A stretch of DNA of 34,052 nt from an uncultured Bacteroidia bacterium (GTDB lineage: Bacteria; Bacteroidota; Bacteroidia; Bacteroidales; UBA932). The translations under genes and the position numbers were made by a program. The notes under the pieces are model-generated. The model saw only the letters and a program-made list of their open reading frames with translations, was not told the origin of the DNA and made no database searches. How positions within the stretch are numbered: position 1 is the stretch's first letter; each line of letters begins with the position of its first letter. Below, piece by piece: positions 26,101-33,986 of the stretch. Location: contig CACYHC010000022.1 in the NCBI GenBank assembly GCA_902774145.1, positions 1 through 34,052 on the forward strand. Reading direction: 5' to 3'.

Positions 26101-26721
26101 TCCTACGATATCGGCTTCGGCGGTCTGGACCACGTGCTGGCCAGCGGCGAGAATGTGAACATCCTCGTGCTCGATACCGAGGTGTACTCCAACACCGGCG
26201 GCCAGTCCTCGAAGGCTACCCCGGCCGGCGCTATCGCCAAGTTCGCCGCCTCCGGCAAGAAGGTGCGCAAGAAGGACCTGGGTATGATGGCCATCAGCTA
26301 CGGCTACGTTTATGTGGCCCAGGTGGCGATGGGTGCCAGCCCCGTGCAGTATATGAACGCCATCAAGGAGGCCGAGGCCTACGACGGACCGTCGCTCATC
26401 ATCGCCTACGCCCCTTGTATCAACCATGGTCTGAAGGCCGGTATGGGCTTGAGCCAGAAAGAAGAGAAGCTCGCCGTCGAGTGCGGTTACTGGCACCTCT
26501 TCCGCTTCAATCCCGCCGCAGCCGACCAGGGCAAGAATCCGTTCACGCTCGATTCCAAGGAGCCCGACTGGACCAAGTTCCAGGATTTCCTGAAGGGCGA
26601 GGTGCGTTTCGCTTCCCTGCAGAAGCTCTATCCGCAGAGCGCCGGTGAGCTCTTCGCCAAGACCGAGGAGTTTGCCAAGCTCCGTCTGGAGACCTACAAG
26701 AGGTTGGCGAAAAATGACTAA
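23194..26721 (+). CDS. nifJ: Pyruvate:ferredoxin (flavodoxin) oxidoreductase
   Basis: A 1,175-residue single-chain PFOR with all domains in order. Domain I has AIYPITPSSTMAE. A gamma/EKR region follows. Two 4Fe-4S motifs lie at about 692-703 (CIQCNTCAFVCP) and 748-759 (CTGCGNCVDVC). A proximal cluster Cys pair is at about 813 (CAGCGET), and the TPP-binding GDGASYDIGFGG is near 968. It oxidises pyruvate to acetyl-CoA and CO2 and reduces ferredoxin in the anaerobic cytoplasm. Codon use is very biased, consistent with high expression. It may share the fabD promoter; no separate promoter is visible in the 18-nt gap. Confidence 0.97.
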   Translation: MAKEKKFITCDGNQAASNIAYLFSEHAAIYPITPSSTMAENIDEWAAQGKLNLWGEKVKVTEMQSEAGAAGAVHGSLQAGALTSTFTASQGLLLMIPNMYKIAGEMLPSVFHVSARALASHALSIFGDHQDVMACRQTGFAMLASGSVQEAQDMAAVAHLSTIKSSIPFLHFFDGFRTSHEIQKIEALDEDLLRSMVSEKALENFRQRALSPEAPVTRGTAQNGDVYFQAVESRNQVYEAVPDIVARYMGEISEATGRVYRPFDYYGDKHAECVIIAMGSVTETIKETIDYLAARGRKYGVVAVHLYRPFSAKYFKAALPKSVKKIAVLDRTKEPGAPGEPLYLDVKTLFQGVENAPLIVGGRYGLSSKDTTPSQIIAVYDNLELKKPKNDFTIGIVDDVTFKSLPVKSEISIVKPGTTECKFYGLGSDGTVGANKNTIKIIGSHTDLYSQAYFDYDSKKSGGYTCSHLRFGEQPIHAPYLVSTPDFVACHVPSYLEKYDVLKGIKEGGSLLLNSLWDEKETLERIPDHAKAVIGRKKINLYIINATKIAAEIGLGGRTNTILQSAFFRITGIIPAEKAVEYMKAAALKSYGKKGENVVNMNYAAIDRGGEYVKVDVPAEWAKLTAKFTNPNADRLATPFVKEIADIVNAQCGDSLPVSAFMPYQDGTMPCGTAAYEKRGVAVNVPVWDAEKCIQCNTCAFVCPHAAIRPFLLTADEAAKAPAGVKLADGRANLKDYKFALSVSVADCTGCGNCVDVCLAKEKALVMKPYIDNTAEQASFDYLNAKVGYKTPFDPKSNLKNAQFAQPLFEFSGACAGCGETPYIKNITQLFGDHMMIANATGCSSIYGASFPASPYCTNDKGHGPAWQNSLFEDFCEFGLGMHLGSERIRETVAALMKKGLECSKCSDEMKALYQKWLDNKNDYAVTREVADKLVPMMEKCGCDTSKSLLALKQYIPSRSQWIFGGDGASYDIGFGGLDHVLASGENVNILVLDTEVYSNTGGQSSKATPAGAIAKFAASGKKVRKKDLGMMAISYGYVYVAQVAMGASPVQYMNAIKEAEAYDGPSLIIAYAPCINHGLKAGMGLSQKEEKLAVECGYWHLFRFNPAAADQGKNPFTLDSKEPDWTKFQDFLKGEVRFASLQKLYPQSAGELFAKTEEFAKLRLETYKRLAKND

Positions 26722-26725
26722 TTAA

Positions 26726-28384
26726 ATGCTGAAAATCTACTGCCGGAATACCGGAACGTATAGCGAATTCCAGGAGGGCACCACCCTCCTGGAAATGCTT
26801 CCGGCATTTGATTTTGAGAAGCCCTACGACATTCTCTCCGCGCGCGTAAACAACGTATCGGAAGGCCTGAAATTCCGCGTCTACAACAACCGTGACGTGG
26901 AATTTTTGGATTTCCGCTCCTACAACGGCCGCAATGTCTATTGCCGCTCTCTCTGCTTTTTGCTGACCAAGGCGGCACGGGACCTGTTTCCGGATTACAA
27001 GATTGTGATGCGCCGGCCCATCTGCAAGGGCTATTTCTGCCACGTCGGCAAGCCCGACGGGACGGAAATCACCCCGGAAGAGGTGGCCGCCATCCGGGCA
27101 CGGATGCAGGAGTTGGTGGAAAAGGATGTTTCCTTCCGCCGGCACGAAGTGCAGCTTGAAGAAGCGGTCCGCATCTTCAGCAAGTACGGATATGAGGACA
27201 AGATCAAGCTGCTGCGCACCTGCGGAGATGTTTATATTACCTATTATACTTTAGGGGATACGGCGGATTATTACTATGACGCCGTGGTCCCCTCGACGGG
27301 CTACCTGAAGGTATGGGCGCTGACACCTTACCGCGGCGGAATGCTCCTGCGCGTCCCCAACCGGCACAAGCCGGAGGAACTCGCGCCTTTCAACGAACAG
27401 CCCAAGACCTTTGAGACCTTCGCCGAGACGCTGCGCTGGAACCGCATTATGGAACTGGACAACGTCGGTGACGTCAACTGCGCCTGCGAGCAGGGAAAGG
27501 CGCCGGTCCTGATCCAGATTGCGGAAGCGCTGCAGGAAAAGAAAATCGTCAGCATCGCCGAGGAAATCGAGCGCCGGCACCACGATCCGGAGCGTCCGGT
27601 GCGCATCGTGCTGATTACCGGGCCCACGAGCAGCGGCAAAAGCACCTTCTGCCAGCGGCTCAGCATCCAGCTGATGGCCTGCGGCCTGCACCCCGTTTCC
27701 TTCTCTACCGACGATTATTTCGTGAACCGCGTCGATACACCGAAACTGCCCGACGGGAATTACGACTTCGACAATTTCGACACCGTAGACCACGACTACC
27801 TGCAGCGGGACATTCTCCGGCTGCTCGCCGGCGAGGAAGTGGAAGTCCCTGAATACAACTTTGTTACGGGGAAACGCGAATTCAACGGCAAGCGGCTGAA
27901 ACTGGACGACCGTTCCGTCCTGCTGGTAGAAGGCATCCACGCCCTGAACCCCGCGCTGACGGACCAGGTGGACGAGGCGGCCAAATACCGGATTTTCATC
28001 AATACGATTACCAGTACGTCCCTGGACGACCACAATTGTATTCCCACCAGCGACAACCGCCTCCTGCGCCGCATCGTGCGCGATTTCAAGAAGGGGGCGT
28101 TCAGCGCGCGGGAGACCATCGCCAACTGGCCGAACGTCCGCCGCGCTGAGAGCCGCTGGATTTATCCTTACCAGGAAAGCGCCGACGTGCTCTTCAATTC
28201 CGCCTACCTGGTGGAATTTGCGGTGCTCCGGCCCCACGCCGAGCGCATTCTGGCCACGGTGCCCAAGAACTGTCCGGAGTACGCGGAGGCGCACCGCCTG
28301 CTGGTGTTCCTGCACTACTTTGTCCCTGTGTCCGACAAGGATTTGCCGTCCACATCGCTGATCAGAAGCTTTATCGACGCATGA
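26726..28384 (+). CDS. TGS/SAD-domain nucleoside (uridine-type) kinase
   Basis: A 552-residue fusion. Residues 1-75 form a TGS-like ubiquitin-fold domain. Residues about 80-200 resemble the second additional domain of threonyl-tRNA synthetase (YKIVMRRPICKGYFCHV). From about 285 on there is a phosphoribulokinase/uridine kinase domain with P-loop GPTSSGKST near 299-307, STDDYF and EGIHALNP. Bacteroidales proteins of this architecture are annotated as nucleoside kinases; the role of the N-terminal tRNA-synthetase-like part is not known. It starts 4 nt after the PFOR stop, and its TGA overlaps the next ATG. Confidence 0.88.
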   Translation: MLKIYCRNTGTYSEFQEGTTLLEMLPAFDFEKPYDILSARVNNVSEGLKFRVYNNRDVEFLDFRSYNGRNVYCRSLCFLLTKAARDLFPDYKIVMRRPICKGYFCHVGKPDGTEITPEEVAAIRARMQELVEKDVSFRRHEVQLEEAVRIFSKYGYEDKIKLLRTCGDVYITYYTLGDTADYYYDAVVPSTGYLKVWALTPYRGGMLLRVPNRHKPEELAPFNEQPKTFETFAETLRWNRIMELDNVGDVNCACEQGKAPVLIQIAEALQEKKIVSIAEEIERRHHDPERPVRIVLITGPTSSGKSTFCQRLSIQLMACGLHPVSFSTDDYFVNRVDTPKLPDGNYDFDNFDTVDHDYLQRDILRLLAGEEVEVPEYNFVTGKREFNGKRLKLDDRSVLLVEGIHALNPALTDQVDEAAKYRIFINTITSTSLDDHNCIPTSDNRLLRRIVRDFKKGAFSARETIANWPNVRRAESRWIYPYQESADVLFNSAYLVEFAVLRPHAERILATVPKNCPEYAEAHRLLVFLHYFVPVSDKDLPSTSLIRSFIDA

Positions 28385-29895
28385 AATATATTACGCTGGA
28401 TGAAGCCCGGGAAATCCTTTTCCTGGGCAAGAAGTTGGAGTTAAAACCGGAAGCCCTTGCCTGCGTCCGCCGCAGTTTCGAGTTTCTGGATGCCTTTCAT
28501 AAGGACAAGATTATCTACGGCATCAATACCGGATTCGGGCCGATGGCGCAGTGGCGCGTGGATGACGCGCACCTCAAGGAGCTTCAGTACAACATCATCC
28601 GCAGCCACAGCACCGGAACCGGGAAAGCCCTCGGGCTCCTTTCCGCCAAGGCGGCGATGCTGGCGCGCGTGGGCACTTTCCTGCAGGGAAAATCCGGCAT
28701 CCATCCGGATGAGGTGATGCTCCTGACCGAATTCATCAACCGCGACATCATTCCCTTCATCCCCCGGCACGGCAGCGTTGGCGCCAGCGGAGACCTGGTG
28801 CAGCTTGCGCACATGGCCCTGGCCCTGATCGGCGAGGGCGAGGTGCATTACAAGGGCGAATGGCGTCCCGCCGGAGAGGTGTTGCGGGAATGCGGCCTCA
28901 AGCCCCTGGAAATCCATATCCGGGAAGGACTGTCTTCCACCAACGGCACTTCCGTGATGAGCGGCGTGGCGATGATCAACCAGTTCCAGGCGGAGAAACT
29001 GCTGGACCTGGCGGTGCTCGCCGGCGTCTGGATGAACGAAATCGCCGGTTCCTACGACGATTTTATGGCGGAGCCGCTGAGCGCCTGCCGACCGCATCCG
29101 GGACAGGTGGAAATCGCCCGCAGGATGCGTTCCATCGCTGCTGGGAGTGCCTGCTTGATGAAGCGCGAACTGGAACTCTATACGGGAGAACACCGGGAAG
29201 CGGTCTTCGAACACAAGGTGCAGGCCTATTATTCCCTACGCTGTACGCCGCAGATTCTGGGGCCGGTGTACGACACGCTCTGTGGAGCACGCAACGTGCT
29301 GGAAACCGAAATCAATTCCGCCTGCGACAATCCCATCGTGGATCCGGATACGCAGAACGTCTATCACGGCGGGAATTTCCACGGGGATTACATCTCTTTG
29401 GAGCAGGACAAGCTCAAGATTGCGCTGACCCGCGTGGCGATGCTCACCGAACGGCAGCTCAACTACCTTTTCCACGACCGCATCAACGGCATCCTGCCGC
29501 CCTTCCTGAATCTGGGCAAGCTGGGGCTGAATTACGGGATGCAGGCCTGCCAGTTCACGGCGACATCCACCACGGCCGAGTGCCAGACGCTCTCGATGCC
29601 GAATTACGTGCACAGTATCCCCAACAACAACGACAACCAGGACATCGTATCGATGGGCACGAACAGCGCCCTGCTCTGCCGCCAGGTGGTGGAAAACGCC
29701 TTCCAGGTGATGACGATTCACTACATCGCCCTGGCGCAGGCCACAGATTGCCTGGGGATTGCGGACAAGCTCTGCCCTGCCTCACGGAAGGCATACGAGG
29801 CCGTCCGCGGCATCCAGCCGGTCATCCTCGAAGACACCCCCTTCTACAAGGAACTCACGGCCGTAGAAAACCTGCTCAAACGCACCGCGTTCTAA
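28381..29895 (+). CDS. HAL/PAL/TAL-family aromatic amino acid ammonia-lyase
   Basis: A 504-residue MIO enzyme. The cofactor-forming Ala-Ser-Gly is A135-S136-G137 in GSVGASGDLVQL. Y46 lies in YGINTGFG, and H76 lies in IIRSHSTGTG. The Ser-His pair at the substrate site is more like histidine lyases than the His-Leu of tyrosine lyases, so histidine is the first guess. However, hutU, hutI and ftcD are absent nearby, and related Bacteroidetes enzymes supply cinnamate or coumarate for pigments. Either histidine breakdown or an aryl precursor role is possible. ATG overlaps the kinase stop; a strong terminator ends the operon. Confidence 0.85.
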   Translation: MKYITLDEAREILFLGKKLELKPEALACVRRSFEFLDAFHKDKIIYGINTGFGPMAQWRVDDAHLKELQYNIIRSHSTGTGKALGLLSAKAAMLARVGTFLQGKSGIHPDEVMLLTEFINRDIIPFIPRHGSVGASGDLVQLAHMALALIGEGEVHYKGEWRPAGEVLRECGLKPLEIHIREGLSSTNGTSVMSGVAMINQFQAEKLLDLAVLAGVWMNEIAGSYDDFMAEPLSACRPHPGQVEIARRMRSIAAGSACLMKRELELYTGEHREAVFEHKVQAYYSLRCTPQILGPVYDTLCGARNVLETEINSACDNPIVDPDTQNVYHGGNFHGDYISLEQDKLKIALTRVAMLTERQLNYLFHDRINGILPPFLNLGKLGLNYGMQACQFTATSTTAECQTLSMPNYVHSIPNNNDNQDIVSMGTNSALLCRQVVENAFQVMTIHYIALAQATDCLGIADKLCPASRKAYEAVRGIQPVILEDTPFYKELTAVENLLKRTAF

Positions 29896-29920
29896 GGGGT
29901 TCTGTTCTGAAGCACACGAA

Positions 29921-29945
29921 GGCGCTCGCGTGAGCGCCTTTTTTT
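29921..29945 (+). terminator. Rho-independent terminator of the fabD-nifJ-kinase-lyase unit
   Basis: Perfect 7-bp stem GGCGCTC/GAGCGCC, 4-nt loop GCGT, followed by seven T. Confidence 0.92.
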
Positions 29946-30262
29946 ATCGCGGCTGCCTGCTGCTGGTCGGGGTACTGCACCCGTCGGAACTCCGCTCACT
30001 TCGTTCGCTCCGGGGCACCGTTCACCCCTTCAGGTGCGGGAGGTATCCTGAAATCAGGGACACCAAGCGCGAAAAACGCCAATAATGCGGGTAGTCGGCA
30101 CGTCCTGATGCCGGACGTCTTCTTGGTTATAAATTTCCGACGGCCTTACGGCCGTGGTGGGGACTTCGTCCAGGGGCGCGCCCCTATCGGCCCTGGGCGC
30201 GGATATTTTGAATGACGACAGCGTGGGGGCGCCGCTTCGCAGGCGCCCTACGCTGTGAGTTA
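29946..30262. repeat. Noncoding stretch with a row of hairpins
   Basis: No supported gene. At least five consecutive palindromes occur: ACGTCC/GGACGT (30100-30118), ACGGCC/GGCCGT (30140-30155), GGAC/GTCC (30161-30171), GGGGCGCGCCCC (30173-30184), and a long stem at 30218-30256 with ACAGCGT/ACGCTGT outside and GGCGCC/GGCGCC inside. The last lies just past the stop of the LRR gene and may end its mRNA, though no T-run follows. Confidence 0.6.
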
Positions 30263-33019
30263 TCATTCTGAGACGGGGCGGACAGATCGCCCGTCGCCGC
30301 GGCTGCTGCTGCCCCAACCCACGAAGTATGAATCGAAGTACACGTAGTACGCGTCGTAAGGGCTGTCCGTGTAGAGGGACGAGGACCAATAGATGCCGTA
30401 GAAGCCCGCATTGAGGAGACTCGTACCATCCCGGTAGCCGGCAGCAGGAAGAAATATCCACTTGTCCGTATAACCGGACTTGTTGCTGGTGAACTTTCTT
30501 CCATATACTTCGTTCAGTGTAGTCCAGGTTTTTGTGCAATTGTCAAGCAACTCCTGACATTCAGTCAACGTAGGCATACGCCACTTGCCTCCCCAATTGA
30601 CCGCAGCGGCGTCATCCTCCGCGTCAAGTACTGTCTTGCCGTCCGTGAACCTGTTATATCCGTAACTGGAATTAGTACAGTACTTGGTCATTGTTGAGAA
30701 TGAACCCTTGCACCACTTGTATGTGGACCAACTATAATCCTCCTTCGGCTCCGTCTCTCCCCAGGCAAAGTAATCGCCGTACTCCCAAGGATAGGATGCG
30801 CCGACGTTAATGGACGCCCACTTGACGGAAAGACCCAAATCAACAGAAATGTCAATTTCTACGGGATATTCTCCAATGGAATGTATCATGTCTGCATAAG
30901 CGCTCCAGTTCGTACGAACTTTATACATTTCTACCTTGCTCGCGGGAACATACAAATTTGTATAGCAAACTGCAGGGTTTCCGAAGGCATTGCTGGATAT
31001 TGATACGCTTGCCGTAGCGGGAATTATCAGGTGGAATAAGCCAGTGAAAGCATTTCTGCCTATAGTGGTAACACTTACCGGGAGTTCCAGCGTATGCTCA
31101 TTGTTCTCGAAATAACATCCGCTGAACGCGTTGTCTCCAATGGACTGCAAATTGGTGGGCCATAAGATAGTCGTCAGAGATTTGCAACCTTGGAAAAGCC
31201 CTGCAGGGAGGGATGTCATTCCGGCAGGCAGGGCCATTGAGGTCAGGCTCGTGCAATTCTGGAAAGCGTAAGTCCCGATGTTGTTCAGGTTCTCCGGAAG
31301 CAGCAAACCGTTGAGGGAGGAACAGCCCTGGAAAGCATTGTTCCCAATACTGGTTACCGAGGCAGGGATAGTCAGCGATGCGAGTGCCGTACAATTCTTG
31401 AAACAGTTGTTCGGAATGACTGTCAATGCCGCCGGGAGTTCCACCTCCGAAAGGGCGCCGCAACCGCTGAAGCAATCACTGGGCAGGGTTTTCATGCCGG
31501 AAGGTAACGTAACATTCTTCAGGGAAGAGCAACCGGAGAAAACCCAGCTTCCAATATTCTCAATTGATGAAGGTAATGCAAGTGTCTCCAATGCGGAACA
31601 ATTTTGGAAACAATTGTCCGGGATGGCCGTAAGCTCTTCCGGGAAGGTAATCTCCAAAAGGGCACTACAGCCACTAAACAATCCATTCGGGAGCGTTTTC
31701 ATGCCTGAGGGCAGTTTGACGCTTTTTAAGGATGAGCAACCGGAGAAGACGGAAGTGCCGATACTGGTGATGCCGTCCGGAAGCACAAGGGATGCCAGCG
31801 ATGAACAATTGCGGAAACAGTTGTTCGGGATGGCCGTCAGTTCTTCCGGCAGGACCACCTTTTTGAGCGCTGTGCAGTTTTCAAAGGTGCCGAGGGTAGT
31901 AATCGATGCCGGGATAGTGATGCTGTCCAGCTGCGTAAGGCCGCTGAAGACATTCTCGGTGGAGTTCACGCCGGTGAAGAAGCGAATCTCCTCGAAACTC
32001 GTGACGGTGTTCCAATCGGTGAAGAGCCCGCTAAGCGTTGTTGCCGCGGCAGCCTCGGCGTAGGAGACCTCGCCATCGCCGTTGGTGTCAAATTTGTCCA
32101 CGCAGGCGTATTTGGCGATGGGGTCAGCGAAAGAGATGATATCTTCCGGATCCGGGTCGTCACCGCCGCCCGTGGGCTTGAAGATCAGTCCCTCGTCCGC
32201 ATCGGCGAGAGTCCCGAATACCCCGCGTTTGAAGCTGACGGGGCTGGAGGAAGTGAATTTCGCAGATTCATCTTCTTTATTGAAAGACATCTTATACCCG
32301 CCGGAAAGTGTGCCGGGGATTGCCTCTATGTAATAATAAACGCCCGTCTGGAAAGTGCCGTCCGCGGGGGCGGTCAGCGTGAGCTTCGTCTGGGGATTGG
32401 TGATTTCCTGAATGGCGGGAAGTCCGTCTATAAAGGTCATCTTGATTGTTCCGGCAAGGGCCTCACTATTGTTCCCTTCGAAGGTCACCTTCTTGATACC
32501 TTCCTGAATGAGGGAGAAGCGGAGGCCGCCGCAGACGGAATAGAAGCCCATTGAATAACTCGTGCTGCGCCCAAGGGTGATGTGGGTGTTCTTGGCAAAG
32601 GAGCCGGCACGACCAATCTGGTCGGCGGGCAGCGTCGTGGTAACGGAAGCGCCGTCGGAAGTGGCGTCGGCCCTGTAGGGATAGAGACCCCAGAGCGGGT
32701 TATCGTTAGAGAAACCCTCATTGAACCCAATAACGGCATTCAGCGTCCCGGTGAACTGAGCAACGCCCGCTAGTTCCGCGTTATTGGAGATAAAGCGGCT
32801 GCCCGTGCCATTAAGGAACAACTTGATTTCATCAGCGGGCTCCCAATAGACTTCGGTGCCACCGTCCTGGACAGCTGTCCGTGAGCCACTTTCCAGCGTA
32901 GCGATAATCGTTATTTCCTGTCCGGCATTAAGGGAGTCGGAAACTTCCGCTTCCCGGGTACAAGAAAGCGAGAGGGCCGCAACTGCAACAGCGGCGCAAA
33001 ATATCTTCGTCGTTTTCAT
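30263..33019 (-). CDS. Mosaic surface lipoprotein: fimbrillin-like, EF-hand, BspA-type LRRs, FISUMP domain
   Basis: A 918-residue protein. A lipoprotein signal (ALSLSC, Cys 20) precedes a fimbrillin-like beta domain (about 25-300). It is followed by a canonical EF-hand loop DTNGDGEVSYAE, then about a dozen LRR_5/BspA repeats of about 23 residues (NNCFRNCSSL type). The C-terminal 190 residues are a FISUMP (Fib_succ_major) domain with VDLGLSVKWASINVGA and YGDYFAWGETEPKEDYSW. BspA-type proteins bind host matrix or other bacteria, so an adhesin role is plausible. The start is set at 33019 for the signal peptide; in-frame ATGs at 33025, 33028 and 33049 exist. A small peptide gene lies 16 nt upstream. 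Confidence 0.85.
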   Translation of the reverse strand: MKTTKIFCAAVAVAALSLSCTREAEVSDSLNAGQEITIIATLESGSRTAVQDGGTEVYWEPADEIKLFLNGTGSRFISNNAELAGVAQFTGTLNAVIGFNEGFSNDNPLWGLYPYRADATSDGASVTTTLPADQIGRAGSFAKNTHITLGRSTSYSMGFYSVCGGLRFSLIQEGIKKVTFEGNNSEALAGTIKMTFIDGLPAIQEITNPQTKLTLTAPADGTFQTGVYYYIEAIPGTLSGGYKMSFNKEDESAKFTSSSPVSFKRGVFGTLADADEGLIFKPTGGGDDPDPEDIISFADPIAKYACVDKFDTNGDGEVSYAEAAAATTLSGLFTDWNTVTSFEEIRFFTGVNSTENVFSGLTQLDSITIPASITTLGTFENCTALKKVVLPEELTAIPNNCFRNCSSLASLVLPDGITSIGTSVFSGCSSLKSVKLPSGMKTLPNGLFSGCSALLEITFPEELTAIPDNCFQNCSALETLALPSSIENIGSWVFSGCSSLKNVTLPSGMKTLPSDCFSGCGALSEVELPAALTVIPNNCFKNCTALASLTIPASVTSIGNNAFQGCSSLNGLLLPENLNNIGTYAFQNCTSLTSMALPAGMTSLPAGLFQGCKSLTTILWPTNLQSIGDNAFSGCYFENNEHTLELPVSVTTIGRNAFTGLFHLIIPATASVSISSNAFGNPAVCYTNLYVPASKVEMYKVRTNWSAYADMIHSIGEYPVEIDISVDLGLSVKWASINVGASYPWEYGDYFAWGETEPKEDYSWSTYKWCKGSFSTMTKYCTNSSYGYNRFTDGKTVLDAEDDAAAVNWGGKWRMPTLTECQELLDNCTKTWTTLNEVYGRKFTSNKSGYTDKWIFLPAAGYRDGTSLLNAGFYGIYWSSSLYTDSPYDAYYVYFDSYFVGWGSSSRGDGRSVRPVSE
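31300..31860 (-). repeat. Higher-order 207-bp repeat in the LRR region
   Basis: Three LRRs form a unit (AIPNNCF, SIGTSVF and TLPNGLF types) that recurs. The same DNA landmark (CAATT followed by GGAAACA or GAAACAG) starts at 31806, 31599 and 31392, exactly 207 bp apart, pointing to duplication of a 69-residue block. Confidence 0.7.
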
Positions 33020-33035
33020 AATCATCATAAGGGGT

Positions 33036-33170
33036 TTACCATTCTTCATAAATCAGGCCTTCGTTCCCGCCGGGCTTGGGGCTTTCGCACAGGATGTCCT
33101 GCCCAATGGTAGGCAAAATCAAAACAGATGGCGCTTCATAGAAGAGAAGGGGGCCGGGATTCGGAGTCAT
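33036..33170 (-). CDS. Small peptide (44 aa) preceding the LRR lipoprotein
   Basis: ATG 33170 to TAA 33036. The product has a FYEAPSVLILPTIGQDILCES segment followed by a Pro/Gly-rich tail ending EEW. It resembles the small Bacteroidales peptides that often precede surface lipoprotein genes and carry a Tyr-x-Ala-Pro-x-x-x core with a later Cys-x-Ser. Such peptides have no assigned function. The open frame continues upstream to a GTG at 33287, giving 83 residues, so the start is uncertain. It is 16 nt from the LRR gene and probably co-transcribed. Confidence 0.5.
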   Translation of the reverse strand: MTPNPGPLLFYEAPSVLILPTIGQDILCESPKPGGNEGLIYEEW

Positions 33171-33450
33171 TCGTGATTCCAGTATTCCTCCGGGGCTCCT
33201 GCCGGGTGTTTTCTGCAAACAAAAAGTGCGGAGCCGTTTCGCAACTTCTTCTGGACGTTCTGGACAAACGCTGCAAGGAAACTCCACACCTGCTTGATAT
33301 GGAGTACAGACAGGAAATCCTGGCTGACGACATAATCAAACACAGGCGGAGTGCTTTGTTGCCAACCCTTGCATTGAAAATTGTCCAGATTCCCAGAAGG
33401 CGGCGAAAAACACTTTCGCTATATGTATGCTGTTCCAAGGAACAACTTTA

Positions 33451-33480
33451 CAAAGATAAAGTAAAATTACGAAAGTCCAA
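33451..33480 (-). promoter_or_regulatory. Candidate promoter of the small peptide and LRR lipoprotein
   Basis: On the minus strand TTGG at 33480-33477, 18 bp, then TATCTTTG at 33458-33451. It implies a leader of about 275 nt before ATG 33170, in which no other gene is convincing; a GTTCC/GGAAC hairpin lies at the leader's start. Confidence 0.45.
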
Positions 33481-33686
33481 TTACTAGGCAGACACTATGA
33501 ACGCCAATTGGGCACTCCTTTTTGATTTTTTTTGCCCAAAAACAGGACAGCGAGGGACCTTAGGGCCCTGGCTATTCAATATATCGGCTAATTTCGAAAA
33601 ACGGAGGGCCCTTCACGTAGTCATCATAGCCATAAAGGTACTCGGCTTCACCGAATTTGCCGGGTTATCTGTGTGTCGGTGTACCT

Positions 33687-33739
33687 CAGGGACACGGCCA
33701 CACCGATATTACGGGGTTTCCGGTGAAGCGGTGTCCCTG
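33687..33739. repeat. 19-bp imperfect inverted repeat
   Basis: Arms 33687-33705 and 33721-33739 match at 16 of 19 positions, including nine contiguous bases CAGGGACAC/GTGTCCCTG. The 33481-34052 stretch around it holds no supported gene. Confidence 0.6.
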
Positions 33740-33846
33740 CCCGGTTGGCAACGGGCAACGGCCGGGCGCGGAGCGGGCCGCCCCATCGAGCCCGGCGCAG
33801 CGCCCGCGCCGTAGCCGCCGCCAGCCCGTTCGTCCATTTCCGGCCC

Positions 33847-33961
33847 TTGGCAGGTACAACGAACACAACATTTTTGGTTGATTTTTAAGGATCCGCTGTC
33901 CCCGTGGTACAGTGGATCTTACGTTTTGTGCCATTTTTGACCGATTCGCTGTACCTGCCAA
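33847..33961. repeat. 115-bp nested palindromic element (MITE-like)
   Basis: Terminal arms 33847-33863 (TTGGCAGGTACAACGAA) and 33945-33961 match in inverted orientation at 16 of 17 positions. Inside, AAGGATCCGCTGT (33887-33899) pairs imperfectly with ACAGTGGATCTT (33909-33920). The whole can extrude as a long cruciform. No ORF is contained. Confidence 0.6.
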
Positions 33962-33986
33962 AAAAATCGGCTACCGCAGTCCGGTT

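Noticed and set aside
23170-26496. Two long minus-strand open frames (498 and 586 codons) opposite the PFOR gene
   Set aside because: They are antisense to a complete, motif-rich PFOR and encode low-complexity Gly/Val/His/Arg-rich products expected from biased codon use on the other strand.
30054-30539. 161-codon minus-strand ORF overlapping the FISUMP end and the hairpin row
   Set aside because: It is in another frame of the FISUMP-coding DNA and then reads through palindromes; no start or domain supports it.
33136-33438. 100-codon minus-strand ORF upstream of the LRR gene
   Set aside because: It needs a TTG start and gives an Arg/Ser-rich product; the overlapping frame with the 44-codon peptide fits better.
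33572-33664. 30-codon minus-strand open stretch with protein-like text (EYLYGYDDYVKGPPFFEI)
   Set aside because: It looks like the tail of a decayed gene, but it has no start codon, is preceded immediately by a stop in frame, and no family is recognised.
33497-33814. 105-codon plus-strand ORF at the right end
   Set aside because: It crosses the inverted repeats and GC-rich tract and has no recognisable domain or promoter.
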